Assembly: GCF_003148625.1 (NCBI RefSeq)
Contig: NZ_QGGO01000022.1
Coordinates: forward strand, 30,605-94,604
Reading direction: 5' to 3'
Length of the DNA stretch: 64,000 nt
Source of the DNA: Arcicella aurantiaca
Lineage (GTDB): Bacteria; Bacteroidota; Bacteroidia; Cytophagales; Spirosomataceae
Shown here: positions 18,915 through 27,210 of the stretch, in pieces
Layout: every line of letters begins with the position of its first letter
Numbering within the stretch: the stretch's first letter is position 1
The notes under the pieces: generated by a model
The model's database searches: none
The model's input: only the letters and a program-made list of their open reading frames with translations
What the model was told of the DNA's origin: nothing
Translations under genes and position numbers: made by a program

Positions 18915-19048
18915 GTTTGTTGTTTGTTTGATTTAAAAAACAAACGAAAACAACTATTTGTCAGATTGCTTTCAATGAGTAAACGGTCTATTTTTGAAAA
19001 CAAAAAATAGTAATCAACTCAAAATCAACAATTTAAAAAAAACAGCTT

Positions 19049-19669
19049 TTATACACGTTCTCTGATACGTTTGAACCTCCTCTTAAACTGATAACGGGCT
19101 ACTGCTTCAACGGCAAAAACCATATCTTCGGTTTTGTTTTCACTTAAAAACTTGGTTTGAAGCCCCAAACCAAAGCTTTTTGAAATGGGATAAATGTAAC
19201 CTGCCGAAAACTGTAAATTTGAAAATGCCATTGTAGAACTTTCTGATTGATTGCCAAGTGCATTTGCCAAAGCATGATGAATAGAAACGCCCGTAGCCGC
19301 AGAAGCATAAAACCGTTTAAAAATCCGCATTTGCACACAAAATAAAATGGGCGTTACGGATAAACTGGCGGTATTTACATTTCTTCCTTCCGACAATTGG
19401 ACTTCATAAATTTGATAATGTCCTGCTTCAATTCCCAAACTCAAACGATGTTCGGGTTCCCACATAAAACGGACAGAAGAGCAACTGAAATTTTGTCGTA
19501 ATCCTACCCTTCGGGAGTCAATTTGTAAGGTATTTATGTAATGACTAACGCCTGTTCCTGCGGTAATGCTCACGCCTCTGGCTACGCTATCACGGGTATT
19601 CCATGTTTTTTGAGCCATTCCCACCTGAGCCATTGAGCAAATGAATAGTATGTATAATATTTTCCTCAT
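19049..19669 (-). CDS. Probable outer-membrane beta-barrel protein
   Basis: A 206-residue exported protein (signal peptide ending MAQ, about residue 19). Alternating hydrophobic strands and a C-terminal strand region suggest a small eight-strand barrel. I do not recognise a named family. It begins 4 bases after the glycerophosphodiesterase gene and is almost certainly co-transcribed with it and with the barrel gene at 21045-21782. Confidence 0.7.
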   Translation of the reverse strand: MRKILYILFICSMAQVGMAQKTWNTRDSVARGVSITAGTGVSHYINTLQIDSRRVGLRQNFSCSSVRFMWEPEHRLSLGIEAGHYQIYEVQLSEGRNVNTASLSVTPILFCVQMRIFKRFYASAATGVSIHHALANALGNQSESSTMAFSNLQFSAGYIYPISKSFGLGLQTKFLSENKTEDMVFAVEAVARYQFKRRFKRIRERV

Positions 19670-19673
19670 GGTA

Positions 19674-20978
19674 TTATCTCAAATAATGATAGTAAGCTAC
19701 GATGGTCGGATAATTCGTCAGAATACCGTCAAAATCACCTTCTCGAACGTATTTTTTGATGAAAGCCTCATTGTCTAATGTCCAACAAAAAACCTTTCTA
19801 TTTTGGGCGTGCATTGTATTTACTTCGGGCGTTAATAAACCCAAAGTCCACCTTGGAGCCCAAACTTGTGCATTAATATTCGTCACATCATCAACGGTCA
19901 ATTCACATAATGATGGAACAGTCTGATAATTTGGATAAGTCTTGAAGAAATCTAACACTTGTTGTTCGGGTAAGCCGATGTAAATGGATAAATCTCGATT
20001 TTTCTGTTTGGCACGCTCCAGCATTTTTTGCTGAATCGGAATAACTTTCGCCATTGCATTATTGACCGATTTCATATCCAACCAAACCACATTCAAACTT
20101 GTACTATCAACAACTTTCAAAAGGGCATCTTCCAAAGTAGGGATTTTCTCTCCATTGACTAAGCGAATAAATCTTGATATTTCGGCAAAAGTATAATCTG
20201 CAATTGGACCATTGAAAGGGCTTTTTTTTGTCAATCTAATATTAATATCTTCATCATGATACAGCACTGGCACATTGTCTTTGGTTAATCTCACATCAAT
20301 CTCAATGCCCGTTGAACCAAAATTTTCTGTAAAACCAATCATTTCTAAGGTATTTTCAGAAATGGATAATAAGTCTGACGTTCTTCCACCCGAACGATGG
20401 GCTAAAATTTTGAAATCATCTTTTAAAACTTTCTTTGAAAATGGTCTTACATAAACCATTTCAAATTCTTCTTTCGCTGAATTATTCCCAAAACCGTAAC
20501 TTCCTTTTATTATCAAATTAGGTACTCGTGCTTGATTTTGGCTCAAAATAACATTGCTCCCATCACTTGGATTTAGTTGTAAATTAAAACCTCCCGTTTC
20601 GCTATTCAGAGCGTATCGCCAATAACCATAAACGTAAATTGAGGAATCTTTTTTAACGCCTTTGGTCACGGCATAAAGTCCGTTTATTCCTCCGAAAATG
20701 GATAAATTATTTTGATTATTCCATTTCAAAATAAGCGTATCTCCAAAAACAGCACGTCCTTTCGTAACCTTGTAAATTCCTTCTAATTTTTGTTTTGAAA
20801 TTGCACTTAATGATTGCCCATCGCTAATGGGGGGCGTAATATTTACCGTTTCGGGGAGGTCATAATCGTTGCAACTACTCAGGAAAGCAATAAGTATGAG
20901 CAGGATAACGCAGGTAGCGTTTTGAACGCTACCTGCGTCTGTATTTTTAAACGTTTTATAAAATTTATATTCTTTCAT
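19674..20978 (-). CDS. Glycerophosphodiester phosphodiesterase family lipoprotein
   Basis: The C-terminal part has the GDPD signature: AHRSGGR near residue 190, ENTLEMIGF, GIEIDVRLTKDNVPVLYHD, and LDMKSV. Such enzymes hydrolyse glycerophosphodiesters to glycerol 3-phosphate and an alcohol using a metal ion. About 180 N-terminal residues form an extra domain of unknown role. The signal peptide has a lipobox FLSSC (Cys36). Its n-region contains ten residues encoded by a palindromic repeat (20908-20938), which appears to be an in-frame insertion. The ATG at 20978 is preferred; a TTG two codons upstream is possible. Confidence 0.85.
   Translation of the reverse strand: MKEYKFYKTFKNTDAGSVQNATCVILLILIAFLSSCNDYDLPETVNITPPISDGQSLSAISKQKLEGIYKVTKGRAVFGDTLILKWNNQNNLSIFGGINGLYAVTKGVKKDSSIYVYGYWRYALNSETGGFNLQLNPSDGSNVILSQNQARVPNLIIKGSYGFGNNSAKEEFEMVYVRPFSKKVLKDDFKILAHRSGGRTSDLLSISENTLEMIGFTENFGSTGIEIDVRLTKDNVPVLYHDEDINIRLTKKSPFNGPIADYTFAEISRFIRLVNGEKIPTLEDALLKVVDSTSLNVVWLDMKSVNNAMAKVIPIQQKMLERAKQKNRDLSIYIGLPEQQVLDFFKTYPNYQTVPSLCELTVDDVTNINAQVWAPRWTLGLLTPEVNTMHAQNRKVFCWTLDNEAFIKKYVREGDFDGILTNYPTIVAYYHYLR
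20908..20938. repeat. Palindrome, family C copy 2, inside a coding sequence
   Basis: ACGCAGGTAGCGTT (20908-20921) pairs exactly with AACGCTACCTGCGT (20925-20938). It lies in the signal-peptide coding part of the GDPD lipoprotein gene and encodes about ten residues between a lysine-rich start and the hydrophobic core. Confidence 0.85.
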
Positions 20979-21044
20979 AAACAAGCTAACTTCTTAAAAA
21001 TCAAAAAATTGAACTACTAACCCCCAACCCCTAAAACCTAAGAC

Positions 21045-21782
21045 CTATTTAATAATCAATCCCAAGAAAAACTCTATGTTGTGATATTTTCGATTGAATG
21101 ACGTAAAGGCAGGCCAAACTGGATAATAATATTTCACATAATTATCCCGACAACCAACTATCATCACATGGTTTGCCCAAAGGCGTTGCTCAACATATAC
21201 GCCTAACGCCCCGCCATTGAAAAAATCCTTAAATTCTGTCACTTTTATACCGCCTGCCGTGGTGTTTATGTAGGTAATTGCATTAAGTTCTGATTTCACC
21301 GTAATAGCAACATCTTTTACTTTAAATCCAATGGAAGCATTGGGATAATGCGACCAAGCAGAGGTTCTATTATCAAAACCGTATTGGGTTAATGCTCCGA
21401 AAATAAAACCTACATCGTAGCCCATTTTGGCAGAAAAAACTTTGCCTTGTTTGTTCCAATGCAAGCCTCCACGCACCTGATTTGCCATATAAATTGAACT
21501 GATATTTACAGAAGCATCAAAACCTTTGGGAAGCCCGATAGTTGCGTACAAATCAATTAAAGGAATTCGTAGTGCAGATTCTACATAATCTAAAGGGAAT
21601 TTTGTGGAAGAAAGTCCTACCGCTGCTTTTAATTCCCCTGATTTCCACACATGAGGAAGTACAAAACTGTTCTTTTCGATGTTAAATACTCTTCTCGGAC
21701 GCACAGAAATACTGTCAGTTTGGGCAGCCAAATTGAGGGTAAGAAAAGTCAAAAGAAAGAGTTGTATAAATCGTAAATTCAT
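21045..21782 (-). CDS. Probable outer-membrane beta-barrel protein
   Basis: A 245-residue exported protein (signal peptide to about residue 20, LNLAAQ). The strand pattern and the final FFLGLIIK suggest a barrel. There is no named family that I can recognise. It lies 66 bases upstream of the GDPD lipoprotein gene on the same strand, so the three genes 21782 to 19049 may form an envelope operon. Confidence 0.7.
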   Translation of the reverse strand: MNLRFIQLFLLTFLTLNLAAQTDSISVRPRRVFNIEKNSFVLPHVWKSGELKAAVGLSSTKFPLDYVESALRIPLIDLYATIGLPKGFDASVNISSIYMANQVRGGLHWNKQGKVFSAKMGYDVGFIFGALTQYGFDNRTSAWSHYPNASIGFKVKDVAITVKSELNAITYINTTAGGIKVTEFKDFFNGGALGVYVEQRLWANHVMIVGCRDNYVKYYYPVWPAFTSFNRKYHNIEFFLGLIIK

Positions 21783-21914
21783 ATAAATTGAGCCAAGAAA
21801 TCATTGGAATGTGGTTAGGGAATTAAAAGTTTATAAGAAATTGTGCTTGTTATCGAAAAACGTTGTTTCGCTTTCACTCATTTACCCATAAAACTAAAAC
21901 TCATTATAGACTGC

Positions 21915-22020
21915 GACATAACTTTATTAGAAGTAAAATTTAATAATTTGGCTCAACTTCCCGAAAGTTTAACCCCTAACGGAGTTATTTCGGGAAGTTC
22001 CAATTCCAATAAGTTATGTC
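21915..22020. repeat. Nested palindromic element, family B copy 2
   Basis: Outer arms are GACATAACTTTATT (21915-21928) and AATAAGTTATGTC (22008-22020), differing by one base. Nested inside are AACTTCCCGAAA (21955) and TTTCGGGAAGTT (21988-21999), the same arms as at 5677-5710. The whole resembles a miniature transposable element. Confidence 0.8.
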
Positions 22021-22109
22021 ATACTCTATAACTATTTAATCCCGCACAAGTTTACATTAAAAATTGTGCCTTTCTCAAATACTTCGTATAAATCTCAGCA
22101 GAAGCCCTG

Positions 22110-22117
22110 TATCTTTG
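22110..22117 (+). promoter_or_regulatory. -7 box of the ABC-F gene
   Basis: TATCTTTG followed by CAC matches the Bacteroidetes vegetative -7 element, 65 bases before the ATG. The -33 element is weak. Confidence 0.65.
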
Positions 22118-22182
22118 CACCTTATTTCATTCTTAAAAAGAATATTAGCGTTTAGAACAAACCTAAATACTAATTCCCAAAT

Positions 22183-23823
22183 ATGATTTCAGTAGATAAT
22201 GTAACGGTTGAGTTCGGTGGACGAGCTTTGTTTAGTGATGTAACTTTCAACATCAACGAAAAAGATAGAATAGCCCTCATGGGTAAAAATGGAGCAGGGA
22301 AATCTACGCTCTTAAAAATTATTGCAGGAGCTGACAAAGCAACACGAGGTAAAATTTCTGCCCCTGGAGATGCCGTAATTGCGTATCTTCCTCAGCATCT
22401 TTTGATGGAAGATGACAGCACCGTTTTTGAAGAAACGACGAAGGCTTTTTCAAAAATCTTAGATATGAAAAACGAAATTGATGAATTAAATCATCAATTG
22501 GAAACTCGTACCGACTACGAATCTGACGAATACATGGCTATTATTGAGCGTGTTTCGGAAGTAAGTGAGAAATATTATTCTATCGAAGAAATCAATTTTG
22601 ATGCGGAGGTTGAGAAAACTTTATTGGGTTTAGGCTTTGTTCGTGCTGATTTTACTCGTAAAACATCTGAATTTAGTGGTGGCTGGCGTATGCGTATTGA
22701 ATTAGCGAAAATTCTTTTGCAAAACCCTGATTTGATTCTTTTAGATGAGCCTACCAACCACTTGGATATTGAGTCGATTCAGTGGTTAGAAGAGTTTTTG
22801 ATGAATTCTGCTAAAGCCGTAATCGTTATTTCTCACGATAGAGCTTTTGTGGATAACATTACAAATCGTACCATTGAAATCACGATGGGACGTATTTACG
22901 ACTATAAAGTAAACTATTCGCACTATCTCCAACTTCGCAGAGAACGTCAGGAACAACAGCAAAAACAGTTTGCGGAACAACAAAAATTCATTGCTGAAAC
23001 TACTGAATTTATTGACCGTTTCAAAGGAACATATTCAAAGACTTTACAGGTACAATCAAGAGTAAAAATGCTTGAAAAATTGGATATTGTGGAAGTTGAC
23101 GAAGTTGATACTTCAGCATTAAATCTTAAATTTCCGCCTGCTCCACGTTCTGGAAATTATCCTGTAATTGTGGAAGATTTAACGAAAAGTTACGGCGACC
23201 ATTTAGTTTTCAAAGATGCAAGATTGACCATAGAAAGAGGCGAAAAAGTAGCTTTTGTGGGTAAAAACGGAGAAGGAAAATCTACACTTGTGAAAGCCAT
23301 CATGGGTGAAATTGATTTTGAAGGCGAAATGAAATTGGGACATAATTCAATGATTGGTTATTTTGCCCAAAATCAAGCAGCACTTTTAGACGGAGATTTA
23401 ACGATTTTCCAAACAATTGATAATATTGCAGTTGGCGAAATCAGAACAAAAATCAAAGATATTTTGGGTGCATTTATGTTCGGTGGTGATGATGTTCACA
23501 AGAAAGTAAACGTATTGTCGGGAGGAGAAAGAACTCGTTTGGCAATGGTCAAACTTTTGCTTGAACCTGTAAACTTATTAATCTTAGATGAGCCAACAAA
23601 CCATTTGGATTTAAAAACCAAGGATATTCTAAAAGATGCTTTAAAGGCTTTTGAAGGAACCGTAATCTTGATTTCTCACGATAGAGATTTCTTGGACGGA
23701 CTTGCTGAAAAAGTGTTTGAATTTGGTAACAAACGAGTTTTAGAGCATTTTGAAGACATTAATGGTTTCTTGCGAAATAAGAAAATGGAGAATTTGAAGG
23801 AGATTGAGCGGAAGGGAAAATAG
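22183..23823 (+). CDS. ABC-F family ATPase (translation-associated)
   Basis: A 546-residue soluble protein with two ABC ATPase domains and no membrane segment. First domain: Walker A GKNGAGKST near residue 35, signature FSGGW, Walker B LILLDEPTNHLD. Second domain: GKNGEGKST near residue 362, LSGGE, and again LILDEPTNHLD. A charged, glutamine-rich linker (around ERQEQQQKQF, residue 250) joins them, as in ABC-F proteins that act at the ribosomal E site. Which ABC-F subgroup it belongs to (EttA, Uup, YbiT or YheS-like) is not clear; antibiotic resistance need not follow. It has a promoter and a strong terminator of its own. Confidence 0.93.
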   Translation: MISVDNVTVEFGGRALFSDVTFNINEKDRIALMGKNGAGKSTLLKIIAGADKATRGKISAPGDAVIAYLPQHLLMEDDSTVFEETTKAFSKILDMKNEIDELNHQLETRTDYESDEYMAIIERVSEVSEKYYSIEEINFDAEVEKTLLGLGFVRADFTRKTSEFSGGWRMRIELAKILLQNPDLILLDEPTNHLDIESIQWLEEFLMNSAKAVIVISHDRAFVDNITNRTIEITMGRIYDYKVNYSHYLQLRRERQEQQQKQFAEQQKFIAETTEFIDRFKGTYSKTLQVQSRVKMLEKLDIVEVDEVDTSALNLKFPPAPRSGNYPVIVEDLTKSYGDHLVFKDARLTIERGEKVAFVGKNGEGKSTLVKAIMGEIDFEGEMKLGHNSMIGYFAQNQAALLDGDLTIFQTIDNIAVGEIRTKIKDILGAFMFGGDDVHKKVNVLSGGERTRLAMVKLLLEPVNLLILDEPTNHLDLKTKDILKDALKAFEGTVILISHDRDFLDGLAEKVFEFGNKRVLEHFEDINGFLRNKKMENLKEIERKGK

Positions 23824-23825
23824 AT

Positions 23826-23864
23826 AAAACGCCGTTGTTAGAGATTCTGACAACGGCGTTTTTA
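23826..23864. terminator. Bidirectional rho-independent terminator
   Basis: AAAACGCCGTTGT pairs with ACAACGGCGTTTT. It has T-rich flanks on both sides and sits between the convergent ABC-F gene and the antitoxin gene. Confidence 0.85.
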
Positions 23865-23868
23865 TTGC

Positions 23869-24171
23869 TTAAAACTTTATTGATATTTCGAGTTCGCCCC
23901 CAAGTCCTTCATGAATTATCTTTTGAAGTGTTGAGAAACGAATGTCTTTTAAGTTTTTTTCAAGTTTTGAGATATAAGATTTATTTGTTCCCACTAAGTT
24001 TGCAAGTTGTTCTTGAGTCAAACCTTTTTTCTGACGTGCCTCTTGAAGAAGAACAGCAATCTTAAATGTCTGATATTCTGTTTCAAACAATTCTCGTTCA
24101 GTTGTTCCTTTTACGCCAACCTCTGAGTCTAAAAGTTGAGAAAGACTTGTTAAATTATTGCTTTTCTTCAT
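23869..24171 (-). CDS. HigA-like antitoxin, XRE family
   Basis: A 100-residue DNA-binding protein. The C-terminal half is a helix-turn-helix of the XRE/Cro type: EARQKKGLTQEQLANLVGTN followed by YISKLEKN. The N-terminal 40 residues are the likely toxin contact. It overlaps the upstream toxin gene by 17 bases. That order, toxin first, is the HigBA arrangement, in which the antitoxin represses its own operon and neutralises the toxin. Confidence 0.88.
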   Translation of the reverse strand: MKKSNNLTSLSQLLDSEVGVKGTTERELFETEYQTFKIAVLLQEARQKKGLTQEQLANLVGTNKSYISKLEKNLKDIRFSTLQKIIHEGLGGELEISIKF

Positions 24172-24496
24172 AATATTCCTCTCTGATTTTTAACGCTTTT
24201 ATAATTTCTTGTGAAGGTGTTTTTTGTGTCTTTTTCTGAAATCCGTTACCAACTACAACCAGATTATCTTCATCAAAAAAACAAAAGATTCTAAAAATAT
24301 TACTTCCCATTTGTACCCTAATCTCATAAAGACCGTCCGTACCTTCCAAATGCTTTAAATACGTTTCGGGGACTCGTTGTAGTTCTTCAACAATCTTTAA
24401 AGTCCACAGGATTTTGGTCTTTACTTTGGGATTTTGTTTTGCAAAAAAGTCTATAAAATAGTTTTTGTAGAAAAACAGTTCTCGGATTTTATTCAT
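24155..24496 (-). CDS. HigB-like toxin, RelE/ParE superfamily (Gp49-like)
   Basis: A 113-residue basic protein resembling phage-derived Gp49/HigB toxins, which are ribosome-dependent mRNA endonucleases. Supporting segments are YLKHLEGTDGLYEIRVQMGSN-type strands, IFRIFCFFDEDNLVVVGNGF and the KKTQKTP motif common in this family. It is the first gene of the pair and overlaps the antitoxin. The activity is inferred from the family and the arrangement. Confidence 0.88.
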   Translation of the reverse strand: MNKIRELFFYKNYFIDFFAKQNPKVKTKILWTLKIVEELQRVPETYLKHLEGTDGLYEIRVQMGSNIFRIFCFFDEDNLVVVGNGFQKKTQKTPSQEIIKALKIREEYYEEKQ

Positions 24497-24551
24497 GATT
24501 TTAAAAGCATTGCAGAAAAGTAGCCCAATAGTACAACTTTTATTGGTAAAA

Positions 24552-24947
24552 TCAAATTAAATAACCTCTAATTCTATCCGCCGTAGCCTTCAATTCTTCT
24601 TGCGTAGGCTTCAATTTTTCTCTCGTGAAATTAATATCATTCATCGAATTCAGCGGAATCAAATGCACGTGTGCATGAGGAACTTCTAAGCCAATTACTG
24701 AAACGCCCACTTTCCGACAAGGACACGCTTGTGCGATAGCAGGAGCAATTTTCTTAGCAAATACCATCAATCCCGATAGTAAATCATCTTCTAAATCAAA
24801 GATATAATCAACCTCTTTTTTCGGAATTACGAGCGTGTGTCCGTCTGCCAAAGGCGTAATATCTAAGAACGCTAAAAAACGTTCATCTTCTGCAATTTTA
24901 TGGCAAGGAATTTCGCCATTAACGATTTTTGTGAATATGGTGGGCAT
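24552..24947 (-). CDS. HIT family nucleotide-binding protein
   Basis: A 131-residue histidine-triad protein, probably a purine nucleoside phosphoramidase or related nucleotide hydrolase. The catalytic triad motif HAHVHLIP lies near residue 90. The N-terminal TIFTKIVNGEIPCHKI and HTLVIPKKEV are typical of the HinT branch. Its usual length supports a complete gene. Confidence 0.94.
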   Translation of the reverse strand: MPTIFTKIVNGEIPCHKIAEDERFLAFLDITPLADGHTLVIPKKEVDYIFDLEDDLLSGLMVFAKKIAPAIAQACPCRKVGVSVIGLEVPHAHVHLIPLNSMNDINFTREKLKPTQEELKATADRIRGYLI

Positions 24948-25068
24948 GGATATCTGGGGGTTAATGGGTTTAAGGGGTTTGGGGGATTAAAGGTCAAAAT
25001 GGAATAATTTGTGGAGAAGTCATTTTAACTTCAACCCCTAAACCCAACAATCCCTAAACCCCTAAAAA
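24948..25068. repeat. Inverted GGGTTTAAGGGG / CCCCTAAACCC filler
   Basis: The left arm (24956-24988) has GGGTTTAAGGGGTTTGGGGG. The right arm (25030-25063) has AACCCCTAAACCCAACAATC followed by CCTAAACCCCTAA. The arms can pair imperfectly between two minus-strand genes. The same words occur at 16350-16400, 17907-17935 and 21018-21045. Confidence 0.75.
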
Positions 25069-25578
25069 TTATTTAAACCATTCTGAATACATTACATAAT
25101 TATTTGCGGTTCGCATAAAAACTTCTGAGGCTTCGGGCGATACGGGTTTTAATAATTTAGCGGGATTTCCTGCATAAATTGAACCTGCGGGTACACGAGT
25201 ATTTTGCGTAACAATTGCCCCTGCGGCAATAATTGAGCCTGTTTCTATCACTGCTCCGTCCATTACGATTGCTCCCATGCCAATCAAAACTTTATCTTCA
25301 ATCGTGCATCCATGAACGACTGCGTTATGGGCAATTGATACATAATTCCCAATAATGGTTTGTGATTTTTGGTAAGTACAATGAATCACCGCTCCATCTT
25401 GAATATTAGAATTATGACCGATGATGATAGAATTAACGTCTCCACGCACAACAGCATTGAACCAAATGGTACAATTATCTCCCATCGTTACGTCTCCTAC
25501 AATGGTTGAGTTTTCGGCAAACCAACAGTTTTCTCCGAATTTGGGAGAAATTCCTTTTACGGGCTTTATTAACGGCAT
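25069..25578 (-). CDS. Gamma-carbonic-anhydrase-like hexapeptide protein
   Basis: A left-handed beta-helix protein of the PaaY/YrdA/gamma-CA group. It shows repeated hexapeptides and the three histidines typical of the metal site: VIHCTY, SIAHNAVVHGC. The catalytic role (carbonic anhydrase or thioesterase) varies among relatives and cannot be fixed here. The ATG at 25578 (MPLIKPVKGISPKFGENC) matches the usual family start; an upstream ATG at 25605 would add nine residues. Confidence 0.88.
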   Translation of the reverse strand: MPLIKPVKGISPKFGENCWFAENSTIVGDVTMGDNCTIWFNAVVRGDVNSIIIGHNSNIQDGAVIHCTYQKSQTIIGNYVSIAHNAVVHGCTIEDKVLIGMGAIVMDGAVIETGSIIAAGAIVTQNTRVPAGSIYAGNPAKLLKPVSPEASEVFMRTANNYVMYSEWFK

Positions 25579-25671
25579 CTCGAAAGTATTAAGTATTGAG
25601 TCCAAAATATCAAATATTCTGAACTGTATTTATTTCCAGACAAATATACACCTCCACATTTTGAAGACAAT

Positions 25672-25702
25672 AAAAAAGGCTAACGAAGATTTATCGTTAG
25701 CC
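25672..25702 (-). terminator. Terminator downstream of the DinB gene
   Basis: On the minus strand GGCTAACGA pairs with TCGTTAGCC (25694-25702 with 25678-25686) and is followed by six T residues (25677-25672). It lies about 90 bases past the DinB-family stop. Confidence 0.75.
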
Positions 25703-25713
25703 CAAATTGATTT

Positions 25714-25804
25714 GTAGTGGCGAATCGCATTCGCCATACACTCAATAAAATGACGAATAGCATTCGCCATACTCAATGAAATGGCGAATGCTATTCGCCA
25801 CTAC
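25714..25804. repeat. Triple GGCGAAT-GCATTCGCC palindrome, family D
   Basis: Three copies of a TGGCGAATAGCATTCGCCA-type palindrome lie at about 25718, 25751 and 25781. Outer arms GTAGTGGCGAAT and ATTCGCCACTAC make the whole unit palindromic. The right arm overlaps the last codons and the stop of the DinB-family gene. Confidence 0.85.
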
Positions 25805-26321
25805 TGTTCAAATATCTTGCGTCAATTATTTGTAAATGGTGAATACAATGCCCTAAAATAGCAAAACCTAACGCTCGTACTGAAACCTCAAAGTTGCTCG
25901 CAATACCTCTTTCTTCAAGCATTTCTTCGGTAAAACTTTCAAAAAGCAAAATCGTTCCCTGACGAACTGCGGTAAATTCTGCCACTAATTTCTGAATATC
26001 TCTTTGTCCTGCATTTGACGTATCTCCATAAAGCACTTCGTCATAACCAGGTAAAGGCGTTTTGTCTTTTCGTGCAAAACGCATAGCACGATACGCAAAA
26101 ACACGCTCAGTATCAATAAGATGCCCAATCACTTCTTTGATTGACCATTTGCCAACTTGGTATTTATGGTTTAGTTGTTCTTCGGAAAGAGCAAGCATTT
26201 TTTGCTCAACAACTTGCAGATTTTCTTGTAAACCTGTCAGCAAATCTTGGGCTGTAACTTTGTTGATATAATTACTAAAATTGCCAAAATTCTCATTTGG
26301 CGATGGTGGTAAAATGTTCAT
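25791..26321 (-). CDS. DinB superfamily protein
   Basis: A 176-residue four-helix-bundle protein of the DinB/YfiT type. The metal-ligand histidines fit the pattern: VIGHLIDTE near residue 65 and GHCIHHLQI near the C terminus. Family members include thiol-dependent enzymes, but many remain uncharacterised. The last residues (SSGE) and the TAG stop come from a family D palindrome, so the C terminus may have been rewritten by the repeat. Confidence 0.85.
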   Translation of the reverse strand: MNILPPSPNENFGNFSNYINKVTAQDLLTGLQENLQVVEQKMLALSEEQLNHKYQVGKWSIKEVIGHLIDTERVFAYRAMRFARKDKTPLPGYDEVLYGDTSNAGQRDIQKLVAEFTAVRQGTILLFESFTEEMLEERGIASNFEVSVRALGFAILGHCIHHLQIIDARYLNSSGE

Positions 26322-26349
26322 GGTTTGTTAGATTCTAAAATGATATAAA

Positions 26350-26444
26350 TTAGACCACAGATAACGCAGATTTTACGGATTTTCACGGATAAATATTCAT
26401 AAAATCAGCGAAAATCAGTCAAATCTGTGTCATCTGTGGTCTAA
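26350..26444. repeat. Palindromic element, family A copy 3
   Basis: TTAGACCACAG (26350-26360) pairs exactly with CTGTGGTCTAA (26434-26444). The centre shares GATTTTACGGATTT and AAAATCAGCGAAAATCAG with the other copies. It is shorter than copies 1 and 2 because it lacks the outer GACAAA arms. Confidence 0.87.
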
Positions 26445-26446
26445 TC

Positions 26447-27082
26447 TTAGTTCGATAAATGCGAAGGTAAAGGAATATTTACACTTAATTCGTCAGGAAT
26501 GGGCGTTAATCTTTTACTTGGAATGGGAATCAATCCCGACCAAATCGGTAAACTTTGGTCTTCTTCATCATCGCTTGGCATTCCTTCACGAGTTTTAGCA
26601 GAAGCCTCCGAAATATCAAATACCAAAAGCATCGTTTTGTCAACTTCTTTGGACTTCATCGGACGTAAATATTCCCAACTATTGGGAACAATTTTCTCGG
26701 TCAATTCTTTGAAAAAAGAGGCTTTCGCTTCATAATCATCAATTCTTTGAGCATTTGAAAAAATCACAACCGAACGATAATTTACCGAATGATGAAAGGC
26801 AGATTTTGCCACTACCAAAGCATCGGTAAGCATCACCGAAATACAAACAGGGATTCCACTCTCAATCTGACGCAGAAAATGACTTCCTACCGAACCATGA
26901 ATATATAATTTATTTTCTTTACGGACAAATGCCGTTGGAATACTAAATGGCTGATTATCTACCGAATAGCTGATTGTGCAAAATAGAGCTTCGTCTAAAA
27001 TTGGAAAAACGATGGCTTCATCATAGTGCATCCGCTGATTTGCGTAACGGCTTGGCGTTGTTTTGGGCGTTTTTTGTAACAT
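26447..27082 (-). CDS. Pyridoxamine 5'-phosphate oxidase family flavoprotein
   Basis: A 211-residue protein with the FMN-binding split-barrel fold. Supporting segments are ALFCTISYSVDNQPFSIPTA, LYIHGSVGSHFLRQI and the HHSVNYRSVVIFSNAQRI stretch, as in the NimA-like/PPOX branch. The substrate is unknown. It is divergent from a MocR regulator, a common pairing, so that regulator probably controls it. Confidence 0.82.
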   Translation of the reverse strand: MLQKTPKTTPSRYANQRMHYDEAIVFPILDEALFCTISYSVDNQPFSIPTAFVRKENKLYIHGSVGSHFLRQIESGIPVCISVMLTDALVVAKSAFHHSVNYRSVVIFSNAQRIDDYEAKASFFKELTEKIVPNSWEYLRPMKSKEVDKTMLLVFDISEASAKTREGMPSDDEEDQSLPIWSGLIPIPSKRLTPIPDELSVNIPLPSHLSN

Positions 27083-27124
27083 ATCTTTGAAAATTAAGTA
27101 TCGCTTTTAATCAATAAACTTTGG

Positions 27125-27187
27125 TTTGGTTCTGTTAAAATTTACACGTGAGTTGTCATCCCGTATAAATTTTAACAGAACCCAAAC
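27125..27187. promoter_or_regulatory. Long inverted repeat in the PPOX-MocR gap
   Basis: GGTTCTGTTAAAATTTA on the left and TAAATTTTAACAGAACC on the right are exact complements, with GTTT and AAAC beyond. The arms enclose about 25 bases midway between divergent genes. This could be an operator or a mobile palindrome. Confidence 0.6.
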
Positions 27188-27210
27188 TTTCTAATTTTTC
27201 AACAAATTTA

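Larger units (their letters stand above)
21783..22182. other. Divergent intergenic region before the ABC-F gene
   Basis: The 400 bases contain a nested palindromic element (21915-22020) and the promoter of the ABC-F gene (22110-22117), both listed separately. A 62-codon plus-strand open frame over 21843-22031 runs across the palindrome and has no other support. Confidence 0.75.

Noticed and set aside
21843..22031. A 62-codon plus-strand open frame upstream of the ABC-F gene.
   Set aside because: It runs across the nested family B palindrome and lies in a promoter region; no family resemblance.
25714..25804. A possible short CRISPR array because of three regularly spaced repeats.
   Set aside because: The units are palindromes of about 19 bases with 12-14 base gaps that are themselves similar; there are no unique spacers and no cas genes in the window.
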